From positions 1 to 33,051 of the forward strand of contig CAMYKB010000029.1 of assembly GCA_947258875.1 (NCBI GenBank): a stretch of DNA of 33,051 nt, given 5' to 3'. The first letter of the stretch is position 1. Each line of letters opens with the position of its first letter. Source of the stretch: an uncultured Gammaproteobacteria bacterium. GTDB lineage: Bacteria > Pseudomonadota > Gammaproteobacteria > CAMYKB01. The notes under the pieces were generated by a model. The model made no database searches, was not told where the DNA came from, and saw only the letters and a program-made list of their open reading frames with translations. Shown here piece after piece: positions 25,823 through 33,051 of the stretch. Both the position numbers and the translations under genes were made by a program.

Positions 25823-25975
25823 TCAATGATCTTCCAACTCAGGCAAATCATGTGCAAAATCACCTGACACAACCTGTGACGTTTTCTCGCAATCTGCTGC
25901 AGAAGCAGCGCCGGCCGAGAACAACAACCCCATTGAAACAAACAGCGCAAACAATAACTGGCTCAGGGTTTTCAT
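25823..25975 (-). CDS. Small exported peptide, 50 residues
   Basis: The ATG at 25975 has a strong ribosome site (GAGGAGAG, five bases upstream), and a hairpin terminator follows the stop. Residues 1-26 are a textbook signal peptide: MKTLSQ, then LLFALFVSMGLLFSA, ending ASA. The mature part is only about 24 residues, with a single cysteine (ADCEKTSQVVSG) and an acidic tail (DLPELEDH). I do not recognise the family. It lies on the same strand as, and just upstream of, the ECF sigma/anti-sigma pair, with its own apparent promoter. It could be a regulon member or a signal for the anti-sigma. It carries one Cys and no leader of the methanobactin type, so a RiPP role has no direct support. Confidence 0.75.
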   Translation of the reverse strand: MKTLSQLLFALFVSMGLLFSAGAASAADCEKTSQVVSGDFAHDLPELEDH

Positions 25976-26131
25976 GGTTTCTCTCCTCATCGTAGTTAGT
26001 GTGAACCTGGACTGGTATTACTGGTTAGATAACCAACAGAATTAAACTGTCCTGTTACATACAAGACCGTACGAGGCCGAAAAACCTGACAGGGAAATTA
26101 CGGGGAAGGAGAGTTTGCCCGTGGCAACATA

Positions 26132-26554
26132 TCAATTGCCGAGCAATTTCTGATAATCTTTATAGATGCAGCGATCCATGATGACGGTTATGCCATGTTG
26201 TTGCGCCTTGCGCGCGGCATCGAGGTTAATCACACCCTCCTGTAACCACAGGACCTTGATGCCCTGTTCTATAGCCTGATCAACAATCGGCATGACGTGT
26301 TCCGGCGCACGAAACACATCTACAATATCGACCTGTTGATCAACATCGGCGAGCTCCCGAAATGCCGGCTCGCCCAATACTTGCTTTACACCGGGACGCA
26401 CTGGAATAATTTTGTAACCAAAACCCTGCATGGCCTTTGCCACTCGGTTACTTGGCCTTGCTTCCTTTGGCGAGAGACCAATCACCGCTAGCGTCTTGGC
26501 TTGACTGAGTATTGTTCTGATCTCTACGGGTGCCGGGTTGATAAACTCATTCAT
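26132..26554 (-). CDS. CoA-binding (YccU-like) protein
   Basis: 140 residues forming one CoA-binding Rossmann domain. The nucleotide-binding start is KTLAVIGLSPKEARPSNRVA, followed by YKIIPVRPG and FRAPEHVMPIVDQAI, with KVLWLQEGV and IVMDRCIYKDY at the C-terminal end, all in family positions. Proteins of this kind bind CoA but their cellular role is not settled. The ATG overlaps the methyltransferase stop by four bases, making it the last gene of lptM-lysA-methyltransferase-CoA-binding. Confidence 0.92.
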   Translation of the reverse strand: MNEFINPAPVEIRTILSQAKTLAVIGLSPKEARPSNRVAKAMQGFGYKIIPVRPGVKQVLGEPAFRELADVDQQVDIVDVFRAPEHVMPIVDQAIEQGIKVLWLQEGVINLDAARKAQQHGITVIMDRCIYKDYQKLLGN

Positions 26555-27216
26555 GGTTTACGTCCATAAACTATAAGATGTCGGTCACTTATGGGTTCAA
26601 CATGCAGATACTCAAGGCCAGCAATTTTGAGTTGCGCCGCAATTTCTTGCGGAGTAAAGGCAGCCAGCAATGAATTATAAAAATCCCGCTGTAGTACTTC
26701 AGGTTCCCCAGCTGCATTTGCATCGACCAGCGCCTGCGCCGATTGTGGGCTGTCCGGGCGCATCAGATCCACAACATAGATATAGCAACCGGACCCGGCA
26801 GCTGTGTTAATAGCATCCCAGAGCACCGCCGGTTGATGTAAATGATGCAGCAGGCTATTGGAGATAATCGCGTCATAGTGCGCCAACGGCAATTCATCCG
26901 TGGGCAAATAACAACACTTGAGATTGATACGTCCTTCAAGACTTTCGCGCAGCAGGCGCTGACGGCCAAATGATAACATCGCCTCAGCACCATCAATACC
27001 ATCAATCACGCAGGCCGGGTGACGTTTCGCAAAACGCACCGATATGTCTGCGGGACCACAACCCAGATCTAAAACGCGGCCGCTGATCAGTACACCGGGA
27101 AACACCCTCGAGAAATAATCAATGATGGTTTCATGCGCAGCCTCGAAATCAGCCTCCGCATAAGCACGCGCCTGTTCGGCCTCATCCATTAATTCGGGTT
27201 CGGGTATGCGTTGCAT
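26551..27216 (-). CDS. Class I SAM-dependent methyltransferase
   Basis: 221 residues from the ATG at 27216, four bases after the lysA stop; the longer frame to 27399 runs inside lysA. Motif I is GRVLDLGCGPADISVRFA, motif II is CVIDGIDGAEAML and motif IV is YDAIISNSLLHHLHQP, so cofactor binding is well supported. The substrate is unknown. The mid-region LMRPDSPQSAQALVD is shared with several small-molecule methyltransferases. It is co-transcribed with lysA and the CoA-binding gene. Confidence 0.9.
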   Translation of the reverse strand: MQRIPEPELMDEAEQARAYAEADFEAAHETIIDYFSRVFPGVLISGRVLDLGCGPADISVRFAKRHPACVIDGIDGAEAMLSFGRQRLLRESLEGRINLKCCYLPTDELPLAHYDAIISNSLLHHLHQPAVLWDAINTAAGSGCYIYVVDLMRPDSPQSAQALVDANAAGEPEVLQRDFYNSLLAAFTPQEIAAQLKIAGLEYLHVEPISDRHLIVYGRKP

Positions 27217-27220
27217 ATTT

Positions 27221-28471
27221 TTATCCCGGCAGGATATGTTCGCCTTGCACCAGCTGCTCGATGGTCTCCCGTTCACGAACCAGGTATGCCTTGTCTGCGT
27301 CAACCATAACTTCTGCGCTACGTGGGCGGCTGTTGTAGTTGCTCGACATACAGAACCCATAGGCGCCGGAAGAACGTACCGCCAGCAGGTCTCCCTCATT
27401 AATTTTCAGTTCACGGTCTTTACCCAGAAAGTCCCCACTCTCGCAAACGGGTCCGACTATGTCATAACTGCGCGTCTGTACCGCGGCAATCTCCTCTGCG
27501 GGGATGATGGCTTGCCAGGCGTCATACAATGCGGGCCGAATCAGGTCGTTCATGGCAGCATCGACCACTGCAAAATTTTTATGCGATGTCAGTTTGAGGT
27601 ACTGCACGCGCGTCAGCAGGATGCCGGCATTGCCCATAATCGCGCGCCCCGGCTCCAACATGATTTCATAATCGCTATCCTTAAGCTGCTCGAACAGAGC
27701 CTTGGCATAATCCGCCGGCAGCGGTGGCTGCTCATCATCATAGGGGATGCCCAGACCGCCACCGAGGTCAAGGTGCTCGATAGCCATGCCTTCCGTCCTG
27801 AGGGTTTCAGCCAGCGCCAACACGCGTTGCAATGCATCGACGAAAGGAGACAGTTCCGTCAATTGCGAACCAATGTGACAGTCCACACCGACAACCCGCA
27901 GGTGCGGCAATGCGTGCGCATGCCGGTAGACATCCGCGGCACGTACAATATCGATACCGAACTTGTTTTCCTTAAGCCCGGTGGAAATGTAGGGATGAGT
28001 CTTGGCGTCGACATCCGGATTGACGCGCAGCGACACCGGCGCAACCGCGCCCTCTTCGCCGGCCACCCGGTTTAACAATTCCAGCTCGGGCTCAGACTCG
28101 ACATTGAAACAGCGTATGCCAACCTCCAGCGCCCGCCGCATTTCATCTTCGCGCTTGCCAAGGCCCGAGAAAATAATGCGCGAGGGCTCGCCACCAGCGA
28201 GCAGCACACGCTCCAACTCACCAATCGAGACTATATCGAAACCCGAGCCGAGCCGGGCCAGAACATTTAATACGGCAATATTAGAGTTGGCTTTGACCGC
28301 GTAACAAATAAGGTGTGGGTGATCGCCCAGGGCATCATTAAAGGCATGCCAGTGGCGCTCCAATGTGGCCCGTGAATAAACATAGCAGGGTGTGCCATAG
28401 GATTTGGCAATCTCGGACACATCGACATCTTCGGCGTGCAGACCTCCGTTACGATAATTGAAATAATCCAT
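27221..28471 (-). CDS. lysA: Diaminopimelate decarboxylase
   Basis: 416 residues, the normal length. It forms lysine from meso-diaminopimelate using PLP. The PLP lysine is K60 in CYAVKANSN. Other landmarks are HIGSQLTEL, LDLGGGLGIPY, EPGRAIMGNAGIL and the catalytic VCESGDFL; YGFCMSSNYNSRPR lies near the end. The ATG is five bases after the lptM stop. The substrate-producing gene dapF, often its direct neighbour, is about 9.4 kb away on the same strand. Confidence 0.97.
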   Translation of the reverse strand: MDYFNYRNGGLHAEDVDVSEIAKSYGTPCYVYSRATLERHWHAFNDALGDHPHLICYAVKANSNIAVLNVLARLGSGFDIVSIGELERVLLAGGEPSRIIFSGLGKREDEMRRALEVGIRCFNVESEPELELLNRVAGEEGAVAPVSLRVNPDVDAKTHPYISTGLKENKFGIDIVRAADVYRHAHALPHLRVVGVDCHIGSQLTELSPFVDALQRVLALAETLRTEGMAIEHLDLGGGLGIPYDDEQPPLPADYAKALFEQLKDSDYEIMLEPGRAIMGNAGILLTRVQYLKLTSHKNFAVVDAAMNDLIRPALYDAWQAIIPAEEIAAVQTRSYDIVGPVCESGDFLGKDRELKINEGDLLAVRSSGAYGFCMSSNYNSRPRSAEVMVDADKAYLVRERETIEQLVQGEHILPG

Positions 28472-28476
28472 GGTAA

Positions 28477-28602
28477 TTAATTCGCTTTCTTTTCTTTTTC
28501 TGGCTCATCACCGGGTAGATACAAAGGTCCTTTCTGACCACAGGCGGAAAGGGCTCCGGTAATCAAAAAAAACGACAAAAGCAGTGCAAGTAGACGTTTC
28601 AT
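28477..28602 (-). CDS. lptM: LptM (YifL-like) small lipoprotein
   Basis: 41 residues, read directly from the sequence. The lipoprotein signal MKRLLALLLSFFLITG is followed by the lipobox ALSAC, with the lipidated cysteine at 21, then the family core GQKGPLYLPGD and a charged tail EKEKKAN. LptM assists maturation of the LPS translocon LptD in the outer membrane. An in-frame ATG two codons earlier (28608) is possible. It sits directly upstream of lysA, the typical gammaproteobacterial location. Confidence 0.9.
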   Translation of the reverse strand: MKRLLALLLSFFLITGALSACGQKGPLYLPGDEPEKEKKAN

Positions 28603-28847
28603 TGGCATGATCAAAAGACCGTTCTAAACGGGCCCGGTTTAACAAATCTGCATTTGTTGGGTGTCCCTGGCATCAGCGGAAATAACACGAATTCGGAGTA
28701 GTCGTGGGAAGTATATCGTTTTAAGGACATGTAATGCGAAACAGTTTGATGGATCTGGCCTGTTTTCTATTACGAACGGCCTTGACCTGCCCGGACCGCT
28801 TGTCGATAGTGATACATTATACGAGACAAAACCCCACGATTTAATAT

Positions 28848-29492
28848 ATGAACGTGATCATCATTAGTTTTGCCGCTATTGGGGCCCTGTTCCTGCTATT
28901 GGCCGTCTTGCGCCTGCGCCGTCGCAGGTTCATCGCCGCAGGCAGCCATACTGTCTCTGGGCTTGCACTGCTGGCCTTTGCCGGCCTGTTCAGCGCCATC
29001 GCCATGAATATTCACACCTATGAGCGCCTCACCTATGAGCGCCCTATTGCTGAATTACGTTTCACGCAAATTGCCCCAAACCAATTCCAGGCTCATCTGC
29101 GTTACCCTTCCGGCAAAACCCGACTATTCGATATGCTGGGTGACGAATGGCAACTGGATGCGCGCATCCTCAAGTGGCAAGGCTTTGCGAACGTGCTTGG
29201 CATGGACAGCCAATACCGCCTGGAACGCATCAGCGGCCGTTATCGTAATCTCCATGAAGAACGCAACGGTACTCGCAGCGTACATGCGCTGGCAGATGAT
29301 GCTGGACTCGATCTCTGGCAGATCAGCCAACGCCACCAGCGCTGGCTACCCTGGTTAGACGCACGCTACGGCAGCGCCACCTATCTACCCATGACGGACG
29401 GCGCCGTGTTTGAAGTTCACCTCACCCAGTCCGGGTTGCTGGCACGTCCCAGTAACCCGGATGCACGTGATGCCGTGCGCGACTGGCCCTAG
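28848..29492 (+). CDS. Small membrane protein of unknown function
   Basis: 214 residues. Two membrane segments lie at the N-terminus (VIIISFAAIGALFLLLAVL and VSGLALLAFAGLFSAIAM), separated by a basic loop (RLRRRRF). The remaining 150 residues are probably periplasmic, with YERPIAELRFTQ, LFDMLGDEWQLDARILKWQG and FEVHLTQSGLLARPS. I do not recognise a named family; relatives have been labelled vaguely as multidrug efflux-related, which the sequence does not support. It ends two bases before the sensor kinase TTG start, so it likely belongs to the same operon and may assist sensing. Confidence 0.75.
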   Translation: MNVIIISFAAIGALFLLLAVLRLRRRRFIAAGSHTVSGLALLAFAGLFSAIAMNIHTYERLTYERPIAELRFTQIAPNQFQAHLRYPSGKTRLFDMLGDEWQLDARILKWQGFANVLGMDSQYRLERISGRYRNLHEERNGTRSVHALADDAGLDLWQISQRHQRWLPWLDARYGSATYLPMTDGAVFEVHLTQSGLLARPSNPDARDAVRDWP

Positions 29493-29494
29493 CC

Positions 29495-31408
29495 TTGCGC
29501 CTTCAAACCTATTTTTTCCTGTGGGCGTTGTTTGCAACCGTGTTGCCCTTGGCGTTGCTCGGCCTCTTCGCGACTACTTACAGCCAACACCTGCACCAGC
29601 AAGAAGTCGACCGTGAAATCACCTCCGGGCTGAATTACATCATCTCGGAACTCGACAGCCGCCTCAGTTTTGAACGCGATACCATCAAGGCACTGGCGAA
29701 ATCGCCCGCAGTACAGAACTACATCCCTGTGTTACAGGCCGCAGAACGGGGTGAATTTCATCCCGAATTCCGTGAGCGCACTGAAAAACTCAATCTTGCA
29801 CTTGAGGAATACCAGTCGGTCCTGCCCAGCACCGGCAGTATCCGTGTGCTGGACGCCTGGGGCAATTCACTGGCCAAGGTCAGCTTCGGTCAACGCACAC
29901 GCACAGTCTATGATGGCATCGACCCCTACCCGCTGGTAGAAGAGGACCTCGACGATGAGGAGTTTGCCAATACCCTGTCATCGCTACCTGAAGGAGAGGT
30001 GAACTATGTATTGGTACCCGAATCTCGCCATGACTTTCGCGGTTTCGGCCTGGCGCCGATGCTGGAAGCAGTGGTGACCCTGGACGGGTCAGGTTATCTT
30101 GTGGTCAACGAAACCGGGGCCCCGGTTGATCGCGTCCTGGAACTGACACCACGGCTAAAAAAGGGCCGCCTGTTTGTCGCTGAACTCAATCCCGATAATC
30201 CGGAGCGCGATGGTATGTTGCTCTTCGACGACGCGCAGCACATGGTCGTCAGCCGTGCCAAGCAGAGCAACAACAAACTCGATGCCATATTCAATGGCCA
30301 GTTGCGCGGCAGCCTCAACAAGCAACCTTTTGGCGCTGTTAACATGTCGGAAAAGAATGTACGCGTTTATTACGCTGAATATTTGCCTTACCCAAACCAG
30401 CTCATCAGCTGGGTTATCGGTACCGAAGTCGATCGCAGCGAGATTACATCACCCTTCAAACGTATTCGTATAGGCATGGGACTGTTTGTCGCCACAGCCT
30501 TTTTATTGAGCCTGTTGCTGGCGCGGTTTGCTGCCAAACGTATGTCGCAGCCGATCAAGCAGCTCACTCACAGGATCAAGGCATATGCGCTCGGCAGGCG
30601 CGAAACTGTCATGACCACTGCCACCACCAATGAGGTGCGTGCACTCAATCAAGCGTTTGATGACATGGCCGACAGACTGGAGGCCACCGAAGCAGAACGC
30701 AGCAAAGCAGAAGAGAAACTCGTGCAATCGAAAAAACTTGCCTCGATAGGCGAGATGGCGGCCGGCATCGGTCATGAGATCAACAATCCACTCAATAACA
30801 TTCTTTCACTCGCGAAGCTCATCAAACAAGACCTGCCGACACAACAACAAGAAACCCTGAGCGACATTGACTCACTGACCGATGAAACCAGGCGTGCCTC
30901 ACGCATCGTCGCCGGGGTACTCGACTTTGCGCGCCAGGTACCGCTGAATTACAGCAACTTCGATGCGCGCGCCTGGCTACAGGACAGCTGCAGACTAACA
31001 ACGCAACAAGCCGCTCAACATGGGGTAAAAATTGAACTGGAAACACAGCAGGGATTGCGTATCGAGGGCGATCGTAACCAGCTACAACAGGTAATGATTA
31101 ATTTACTGATCAACGCCATTCAAGCCAGCAAAAACGGTAGTCGTATTGTGATCAGGGCAAAGACTAACGAACAGCATGATGTCATCATAGATGTTATCGA
31201 TGAAGGCTACGGCATAACTGATGACGCCCAGGACAAGCTCTTCGACCCTTTCTTTACGACCAAGGGCCCGGGACAGGGCAGCGGCCTGGGATTATCAGTG
31301 AGCCTGGGCATTGTGGAACAACATGGTGGCCACATCATGCTGCAAAATAACCCGACTCGCGGCACAACTGCTACTATTGTACTGCCACGCAACTCAGCCG
31401 CAGTTTAG
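29495..31408 (+). CDS. Membrane sensor histidine kinase (NtrB-type)
   Basis: 637 residues from a TTG at 29495, two bases after the previous stop; no ATG gives a better N-terminus. The first membrane segment is at about 6-27 and the second at 328-347 (MGLFVATAFLLSLLLARF). Between them a periplasmic domain of about 300 residues, probably Cache-like, should sense the stimulus. A HAMP linker and short coiled coil follow. The phosphorylated histidine is H427 in GIGHEINNPLNNILS. The ATPase domain shows NLLINAIQASKNG, IDEGYGI and GSGLGLSVSLGIVEQHGG. This architecture pairs with sigma-54-type regulators, and one follows two bases downstream. Confidence 0.94.
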   Translation: MRLQTYFFLWALFATVLPLALLGLFATTYSQHLHQQEVDREITSGLNYIISELDSRLSFERDTIKALAKSPAVQNYIPVLQAAERGEFHPEFRERTEKLNLALEEYQSVLPSTGSIRVLDAWGNSLAKVSFGQRTRTVYDGIDPYPLVEEDLDDEEFANTLSSLPEGEVNYVLVPESRHDFRGFGLAPMLEAVVTLDGSGYLVVNETGAPVDRVLELTPRLKKGRLFVAELNPDNPERDGMLLFDDAQHMVVSRAKQSNNKLDAIFNGQLRGSLNKQPFGAVNMSEKNVRVYYAEYLPYPNQLISWVIGTEVDRSEITSPFKRIRIGMGLFVATAFLLSLLLARFAAKRMSQPIKQLTHRIKAYALGRRETVMTTATTNEVRALNQAFDDMADRLEATEAERSKAEEKLVQSKKLASIGEMAAGIGHEINNPLNNILSLAKLIKQDLPTQQQETLSDIDSLTDETRRASRIVAGVLDFARQVPLNYSNFDARAWLQDSCRLTTQQAAQHGVKIELETQQGLRIEGDRNQLQQVMINLLINAIQASKNGSRIVIRAKTNEQHDVIIDVIDEGYGITDDAQDKLFDPFFTTKGPGQGSGLGLSVSLGIVEQHGGHIMLQNNPTRGTTATIVLPRNSAAV

Positions 31409-31410
31409 TA

Positions 31411-32769
31411 ATGACAGATAAATCCCGCATCATCTTCGTCGACGACGACCCCAAAGCCGGGGAGCTGTTTGCACGCTTCAGCCATAAATACCCATTCGAG
31501 AGCCTTATTTACCAGGATCCCGAGGCCGCCCTGCAAAACGTGCTCGATGACGGCGCAGAGCTGATCATCACCGACCTCAACATGCCCGGCATGACCGGCA
31601 TGCAATTATTGCAAGGCGTTCGCGAACATGGCCTGGAGATACCCGTGATTATCATTACCGGTTATTCCAGCGTCGATAATGCTATCGAAGCACTGCGCCT
31701 GGGTGCCAGCGACTTTATCAAGAAACCTTATGATATGGAGGAATTGCTGTTACAGGTCGAGCGCAACCTGGAGCATGTCCGCTTGCGCGAGGAAAACCGC
31801 TTGCTCAAACGGCAACTCATGGATGAACAGCTACGTTTTGGCATGATCGGCGAAAGCGCAGCGATTAAAAAGGTCTTCTCTATCATCGATAAGATTTCGG
31901 ACATCCGCTGCAGCGTCATCATCGAGGGTGAGTCTGGCACCGGCAAGGAGCTGGTGGCGCGTGCCATACACCAGCAGAGCCAGTTTGCTGAGGAGCCCTT
32001 TATCGTTATTGATTGTGGTGCACTTACCGACACACTCCTGGAAAGCGAATTGTTCGGTCATGAAAAAGGCGCCTTCACGGGTGCCGACAAGGTTAAACAG
32101 GGCCTGCTTGAGGCCGCTTCCGGCGGCACGGTATTCCTCGACGAGATATGCAACATCTCCGAGGCCATGCAAACCAAACTGCTGCGTGTCGTCCAGGAAC
32201 AACAGGTCACGCGTGTTGGCGGTATACGGCCCAATGATATCGATGTGCGTTTCATTGCCGCCACCAACCGCAATATCGAAGCCATGGTCGAGGCCGGCGA
32301 GTTTCGGCATGACCTTTATCATCGACTGAATGTCGTCAAGATTACGGTGCCACCGCTACGCGCGCGCAAAGACGATATCCCGTTATTGGCCGACGCCTTT
32401 ATCAAACAGTTTGCTGAACAGTTTCACCGCGATGTCGAGGCTTTCGATAGTGCCTCAATGACCCGGCTCCTCGACTATGCCTGGCCTGGTAATGTGCGCG
32501 AGCTAAGAAACCTGATCGAGCGCTATGTCGCGCTGGCCGATGCCCCCCTGATAACACTCGACGAGGAACTCGGCTCACCCATGGCTCAGCCTGACACTAT
32601 CGATAGTGACCTGCCAGACCTGTCAACCCTTGAACAGCGCTATATCCATAAACTGCTGGCACATTTCAACGACAACCGCGAACAGACTGCACAAGCGCTG
32701 GGTATCAACAAATCTACGCTGTGGCGCAAACTGCAGCAATCCAGCAAAGACGACGCTAACTCCGGATAA
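31411..32769 (+). CDS. NtrC-family sigma-54 response regulator
   Basis: 452 residues. The receiver domain has the acidic cluster D11-D12-D13 and phosphorylation site D55 (IITDLNMPGMTG), with the conserved lysine in FIKKPYD. The AAA+ domain has Walker A GESGTGKE at 173-180 and the sigma-54 contact loop GAFTGA at 220-225, so it should activate -24/-12 promoters. The C-terminal Fis-type helix-turn-helix is LDYAWPGNVRELRNLI followed by NREQTAQALGINKSTLWRKL. It starts two bases after the kinase. A strong -24/-12 promoter and palindromes lie just downstream, in front of the soxY-like gene. Confidence 0.95.
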   Translation: MTDKSRIIFVDDDPKAGELFARFSHKYPFESLIYQDPEAALQNVLDDGAELIITDLNMPGMTGMQLLQGVREHGLEIPVIIITGYSSVDNAIEALRLGASDFIKKPYDMEELLLQVERNLEHVRLREENRLLKRQLMDEQLRFGMIGESAAIKKVFSIIDKISDIRCSVIIEGESGTGKELVARAIHQQSQFAEEPFIVIDCGALTDTLLESELFGHEKGAFTGADKVKQGLLEAASGGTVFLDEICNISEAMQTKLLRVVQEQQVTRVGGIRPNDIDVRFIAATNRNIEAMVEAGEFRHDLYHRLNVVKITVPPLRARKDDIPLLADAFIKQFAEQFHRDVEAFDSASMTRLLDYAWPGNVRELRNLIERYVALADAPLITLDEELGSPMAQPDTIDSDLPDLSTLEQRYIHKLLAHFNDNREQTAQALGINKSTLWRKLQQSSKDDANSG

Positions 32770-32780
32770 GCACTTCAAAA

Positions 32781-32807
32781 TGCAACGGGGGCATTGCATT
32801 TTGCAAT
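32781..32807. promoter_or_regulatory. Palindromic upstream activator sites (TGCAA/TTGCA)
   Basis: Two overlapping inverted repeats share the half-site TTGCA. They are TGCAA-n8-TTGCA (32781-32798) and the perfect ATTGCA-ttt-TGCAAT (32793-32807). They lie 66-92 bases upstream of the -24 element, the normal distance for binding sites of NtrC-type activators. The likely binder is the regulator encoded at 31411-32769. Confidence 0.6.
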
Positions 32808-32872
32808 CCAACACTACGGCGATCTCTTCTCACTCAATCATAACTCACTGTTTTTAATAGATATTTATTGTC

Positions 32873-32888
32873 TGGCATGGCCATTGCA
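32873..32888 (+). promoter_or_regulatory. Sigma-54 (-24/-12) promoter for soxY
   Basis: TGGCATG-gcca-TTGCA matches the RpoN consensus TGGCACG-n4-TTGCW at every position but one. It lies 55 bases before the soxY start, with the GG and GC dinucleotides at the correct spacing. Confidence 0.88.
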
Positions 32889-32943
32889 ACATCACCGTGT
32901 ACAACCAGAACACCCTGGACCAACAACCAAGGAGTTAGCTTAA

Positions 32944-33051
32944 ATGAACCCCAAACGCAGACTATTCATGAAAACAGGCGTTGCCGCCAGTGCGGTCACC
33001 GTCGCTGTTGGCGCCGGCCTGTTGACCCCGGGCAGCGTGCTCGCCGCCTGG
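32944..33051 (+). CDS. soxY: SoxY-like thiosulfate-oxidation carrier protein, partial (N-terminus only)
   Basis: 36 residues are visible before the window ends. AAGGAG precedes the ATG. The N-terminus carries a Tat signal with twin arginine (NPKRRLFMKTG), an alanine-rich core and the segment GAGLLTPGSVLAAW, which closely resembles SoxY precursors. SoxY with SoxZ carries sulfur intermediates on a C-terminal cysteine in the periplasm. That C-terminal GGCG motif lies beyond the window, so the assignment rests on the signal region alone. Confidence 0.65.
   Translation, partial: MNPKRRLFMKTGVAASAVTVAVGAGLLTPGSVLAAW

Noticed and set aside
25823-25975. Exported peptide as a methanobactin or other MNIO substrate
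   Set aside because: It has one cysteine and a Sec signal peptide, with no modifying enzyme beside it; nothing direct supports the idea.
27206-28075. 289-residue plus-strand frame
   Set aside because: Antisense of lysA, whose catalytic motifs are complete on the other strand.

Overview
The window looks like chromosome from a sulfur-oxidising gammaproteobacterium. The housekeeping block (ubiE-ubiJ-ubiB, hslVU, a DUF971 gene, xerC, a DUF484 gene, dapF, lptM-lysA) is gammaproteobacterial in content and order. The right edge carries the start of what looks like soxY, the Tat-exported carrier of the Sox thiosulfate-oxidation system.

Layout. (1) 1-6968, minus strand: four exported proteins, namely an outer-membrane beta-barrel and three Calx-beta/DUF11 proteins. 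Two of the three (1909-2967 and 3214-5118) stop at the same point inside a C-terminal DUF11 domain. The third (1-1355, cut by the window) begins, just after its signal peptide, with the missing end of that domain. (2) 7212-17789, minus strand: uvrD, an inverted-repeat element, ubiB, ubiJ, ubiE, a DUF971 gene, hslU, hslV, xerC, a DUF484 gene and dapF. (3) 17967-25975, accessory block between dapF and the lysA operon: a bufferin-type copper RiPP operon (bufA, bufB, bufC, a frameshifted DoxX gene, a periplasmic FGE-like protein); a P19-like iron protein with an FtrD-like polyferredoxin behind a Fur box; an SRPBCC protein; an ECF sigma factor with its zinc anti-sigma; and a 50-residue exported peptide. 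(4) 26132-28602, minus strand: lptM, lysA, a methyltransferase and a CoA-binding protein. (5) 28848-33051, plus strand: a small membrane protein, a sensor kinase, an NtrC-type regulator, then palindromes and a -24/-12 promoter in front of soxY.

How they work together. Block 3 reads as a metal-handling and envelope-stress locus. Block 5 reads as a self-contained signalling unit controlling sox by sigma-54. Block 1 is the least explained: its proteins may join through a DUF11 domain completed in trans, in the manner of donor-strand complementation. That is an inference from sequence ends only.

No tRNA, rRNA, CRISPR array or transposase was seen.
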